DNA of 64,000 bases from Erpobdella octoculata (lineage: Eukaryota > Annelida > Clitellata > Hirudinida > Erpobdellidae). The notes under the pieces were generated by a model. That model was given only the letters and a program-made list of their open reading frames with translations, made no database searches and was not told the origin of the DNA. Positions 59,504-64,000 of the stretch are shown here, piece after piece. The translations under genes were made by a program, and so were the position numbers. The stretch lies in assembly GCA_963978895.1 (NCBI GenBank), contig OZ022238.1, positions 19,868,548 through 19,932,547 on the forward strand, in the 5' to 3' direction. Position 1 is the stretch's first letter. Each line of letters opens with the position of its first letter.

Positions 59504-61109
59504 CTAGCAGTGCCCGTAGCGGCTTCGCTCGCATGAAATTAGAGAGTTTGAACCGTGCATCCATAGTAGAGATCAATTTTTTAGGTCTCGGCTCGGCCCG
59601 TCGACAACTTAGCCCAGCCCGTTTTAAAAACCTAAACTCCTGGCCCGGAACAGCCCGTTTGAATTAGGCCCGGCCCATTCTTACAGGCCTAGAAGTTCTA
59701 TATACTTGATGAAAAACTTCGGCCCGTTCCACCTTGACTTCAGGTTTGGCCCGGCCCAACTGAAGACCCTAAAATCACTAAAATATCTATATACTTGGTG
59801 AAAAACCTCGGCCCGTCCCACTTTGATTTAAGGTTTGGCCTGGCCCGTGTGAAGACTCTAAAACAACGGCTTGGCCCAACCGGTGATAAACTGGACTTAG
59901 CTACTTTTAACTGGCACAAAACTTCAAAATACTAATTTTTACATTTGTAGCACTTACAGTTTTTGAGTAGCAGTTATTTTAAAATCAAATAACCCTTATT
60001 TCCACCCCACATTTGAGGTCCTAGAAACCAAATTTTTAGAAAATGTTGAAACACTTATATCATTATTTTTTGAGTAAATACTAAATACTAATTTTGACAT
60101 CTGTAGCATTCACAGTTTTTGAGTAGCAGTTACTTTAAAAACCAAAGAAACCTTTTTCCACCCCACATTTGAGATCATGAAAACCAAAATTTCATATATC
60201 CTTATTTTTAGAGTAGAAACTGAATACTAATTTTTACTTTTGTAGCACTTACAGTTTTTGAGTAGCAGTTACTTTAAACACCAAGTAACCCAAATCTCCA
60301 CCCCACATTTGAGGTCCTGAAAACCAAATTTTCAAAAAATAGTGAAACACGTATATCATTATTTTTAGAGTAGAAACTAAATACTAATTTTTACTTTTGT
60401 ATCATTTACAGTTTTTGAGTATCAGTTACTTTAAAAACCAAGTAATCCTATTGTCCAGCCCAAATTTAAGGTCCTGGAAACCAAATTTATAAAAAAATGG
60501 TGAAACACGTATATCTTTATTTTTAGAATAGAAACTAAATACTAATTTTTAAATCTGTGGTATTTACAGTTTTTGAGTAGCAGTTACTTTAAAAAAACAA
60601 ATAACCCTATTTTCCACCCCACATTTGAAGTCCTGGAAATCAAAGTTTCAAAAAATGCTAAAACACGTATTTCATTATTTTTGGAGTAGAAACTAAATAC
60701 TAATTTTTACTCCTGTAGCATTAACAGTTTTTGAGTAGAAGCTACTTTAAAAACCAAATAACCCAATTTTCCAACCCACATTTGAGGTCCGGGAAACTGA
60801 ATTTTCAAAAAATTGTGAAACACGTATCTTTTTATTTTTCAAAAAGAATCTATATACCAAATTTCAAAATCTCCTCATTTTTGGTTTTCGAGATATACAT
60901 TGTGTTAGAAAAAAGTTTGTTTTCTAGTTTTTTCCCCTCAGGAGCAAAATTTTCAAAAATCCTTTCTTAGCGGATGTTTACGCTATAAAAGTAATATAAG
61001 TTCTAAATTTCACGTTCCTAGGATGAGGCGTTTGAGCTCGGCGTTGATTATCAGTCAGTCATCTGTCAGTCAGTCAGTCAGTCAGGACATGTTCTTTTAT
61101 ATATATAGA
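59504..61109 (-). mobile_element. Non-autonomous Helitron, reverse array copy 2
   Basis: CTAG at 59504-59507; 5' end GTTCTTTTATATATATAGA at 61091-61109 (reverse complement TCTATATATATAAAAGAAC), flanked by A on the left and T on the right as expected for A/T target insertion. Inside are about seven internal units and the GGCCCGGCCCAACTGAAGAC block. Very close to 36768-38388 in layout. Confidence 0.85.
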
Positions 61110-62431
<1,322 letters not shown>

Positions 62432-62902
62432 TGATGGGTTTTAACTACTTTATTTAACTACTCATAAAAAAAGTAGTTAGTAACTATTTCCTAACTACTT
62501 TTAACAGCAGTAGTTATTAACTACCTCTTTAACTACTGTCTAGTAGTTAACTAGTAGTTAACTACTTTTTAACATTAACCAAAAAACCTTTAAACATTTG
62601 CAATTAAATACAAGTTAAATAAATCTTATTTTTCAAACTTTTGGTTCATTTCATTTATGCATGCCAACAAATTTTCTTTGATCAAATATTTTTTGTTCAT
62701 TATTCAAAAAATTTAATTTAAATTGGGGAATTATCGCTGTTGCTAAAAGATATTCTTCATTTTCCAAAACAGGACCAAATCGTTTTTCTATACCTTGAGA
62801 TAGTGCTTGTAAAAGAGCATTGGTGGTTTTATCTGAATATGATGTTATTTTTTTAAATCCTATAATGGTTTGAATAATGTGACCAATGTATGACTTTTCC
62901 CT

Positions 62903-63133
62903 TTAGAAAATATCCATTGCGGTGACTATTGGTTTTATAATCTGAATGAACGATTTCAAAAAAGCAAACTTAATTTCTCTAAATGCAACTTGCCCTAACT
63001 TCTTCTGACAATCACAAACATTATTGAAAGCTATATTAACAATCTTTTCAACCGAATAAAATTTTTTGCACCGCCGTGTAACATTTGGCTTTATAAATGT
63101 TGAACCACTAATGTCCTGTACAACCTCTTGCAT
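62903..63133 (-). pseudogene. hAT transposase fragment
   Basis: A 76-codon frame inside the element above. KPNVTRRCKKFYSVEKI matches the TRWNSxFxSLE-like motif of hAT transposases, and SFIQIIKPIVTAMDIF the segment after it. No dimerisation domain (SASAER-type) was seen in the rest. Confidence 0.5.
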
Positions 63134-63371
63134 AATAAGCCTAGGAAAATTTTTTTGATCTTTACCTACTGACAGTGTACAACTTTTATTAAAACTTTTA
63201 TTACATGCAATCGGATAACCTCTTGCATAAAAGCTTAGGAAAAACGTTTTGGATATTTGGAACTGATAGTGGGCAATTGAGTCATAACTTTAATTACACG
63301 CCTGCGCGCACTAATTTTACCAATTGCTGACTGCTGACCACGGCGGCCTCTGCGTTATGCAAAATTGCTAA

Positions 63372-63466
63372 CATACATACATACATACATACATACATAC
63401 ATACATACATACATACATACATACATACATACATACATACATACATACATACATACATACATACAG
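63372..63466. repeat. (CATA)n tetranucleotide repeat
   Basis: About 24 CATA units, uninterrupted; gives the MYVC repeat ORFs on the minus strand. It is part of the hAT interior. Confidence 0.95.
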
Positions 63467-63880
63467 ACATAGGAAATTATGTATGTAGATTACCACAGTG
63501 CTTATGAGGAGGTAAAAGAAGCACATCGTCAGAATTGTCAATATTATCTTGCTCACTTTCTATCAAATCTGATATACTTTCACCACTAGATCTTCATTAT
63601 TTACATTTACAAGCATTTACAAACATTTACATTATTTACATACATGCCATATACTGGCTCATCCACTTCAGTTTCATGATCTATAGAGTTTTTTCAGCCA
63701 CCAAAAAAGTAAAATAGTTAAAAAAATAGTTAACTGCTGTAGTTAATAACTATTAAAAAGTAGTTAACTACTAGTTGTTAACTAGTTTAACAAAAAGTAG
63801 TTATTAACTATTTCTTAACTACTGTAGAGTAGTTAATAACTAGTAGTTAACTATTTATAGTTAGTAACTACCCATCACTG

Positions 63881-64000
<120 letters not shown>

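Overview
This is an AT-rich eukaryotic (metazoan) window made almost entirely of transposable elements. Two or three fragments of host genes lie between them. Spliced exons with GT/AG borders, tRNA-derived SINEs, Helitrons, hAT elements, several Ty3/gypsy lineages, CR1/L2-like LINE ends and long (TA)n tracts point to an invertebrate animal. A cnidarian or mollusc is plausible, but the species cannot be fixed from the sequence. No bacterial, organellar or CRISPR features are visible.

Host-like sequence. Positions 75-305 (-) hold a probable first exon of a type II membrane protein that runs off the left edge. Positions 7938-9167 (-) hold a four-exon gene whose spliced product looks like a TNF-superfamily ligand and includes a 16-nt microexon. 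Positions 24120-24428 (+) hold a signal-peptide, cysteine-rich exon of PAN/apple type.

Layout. 707-2078: decayed hAT. 2209-4053: short LTR element with an intact 485-codon ORF for an acidic SAP-domain protein carrying DEPCKD repeats and no pol; related copies lie at 4310-4995, 15365-17467 and 57136-57660 (-). 5651-7169 (-): LINE. 9638-10839: internally deleted hAT with a perfect 8-bp target duplication. 11799-14174: Helitron frame enclosing a decayed transposase. 18660-21740 (-): gypsy element entered by a LINE end; 22350-23560: SINE and a second LINE end. 25140-36652 (-): two Helitrons in tandem, one lacking the helicase (copy A) and the other lacking Rep (copy B); copy A is split by a young, deleted gypsy element (25987-30155) with a GTAAT duplication. 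36768-42424: head-to-tail non-autonomous Helitrons with a 2183-bp tandem duplication. 42544-43513: uninterrupted (TTGTTA)n. 44355-49319 (-): complete gypsy element with GTTTT duplication. 52472-57135 (-): second copy of that family, inserted in a SAP element. 49640-51200: minisatellite, Helitron end and MITE. 51341-52215 (-): N-terminal part of a third Helitron protein. 57718-61109: minisatellite Helitron plus two reverse-strand Helitrons. 61110-62255: large foldback element. 62429-63881: another hAT.

Three patterns connect these parts. Most TA tracts sit at or inside mobile-element termini (Helitron 5' ends, gypsy LTRs). Most autonomous elements are broken. Non-autonomous forms (SAP elements, gypsy with no reverse transcriptase, small Helitrons, MITEs) outnumber them and would depend on proteins supplied from elsewhere.
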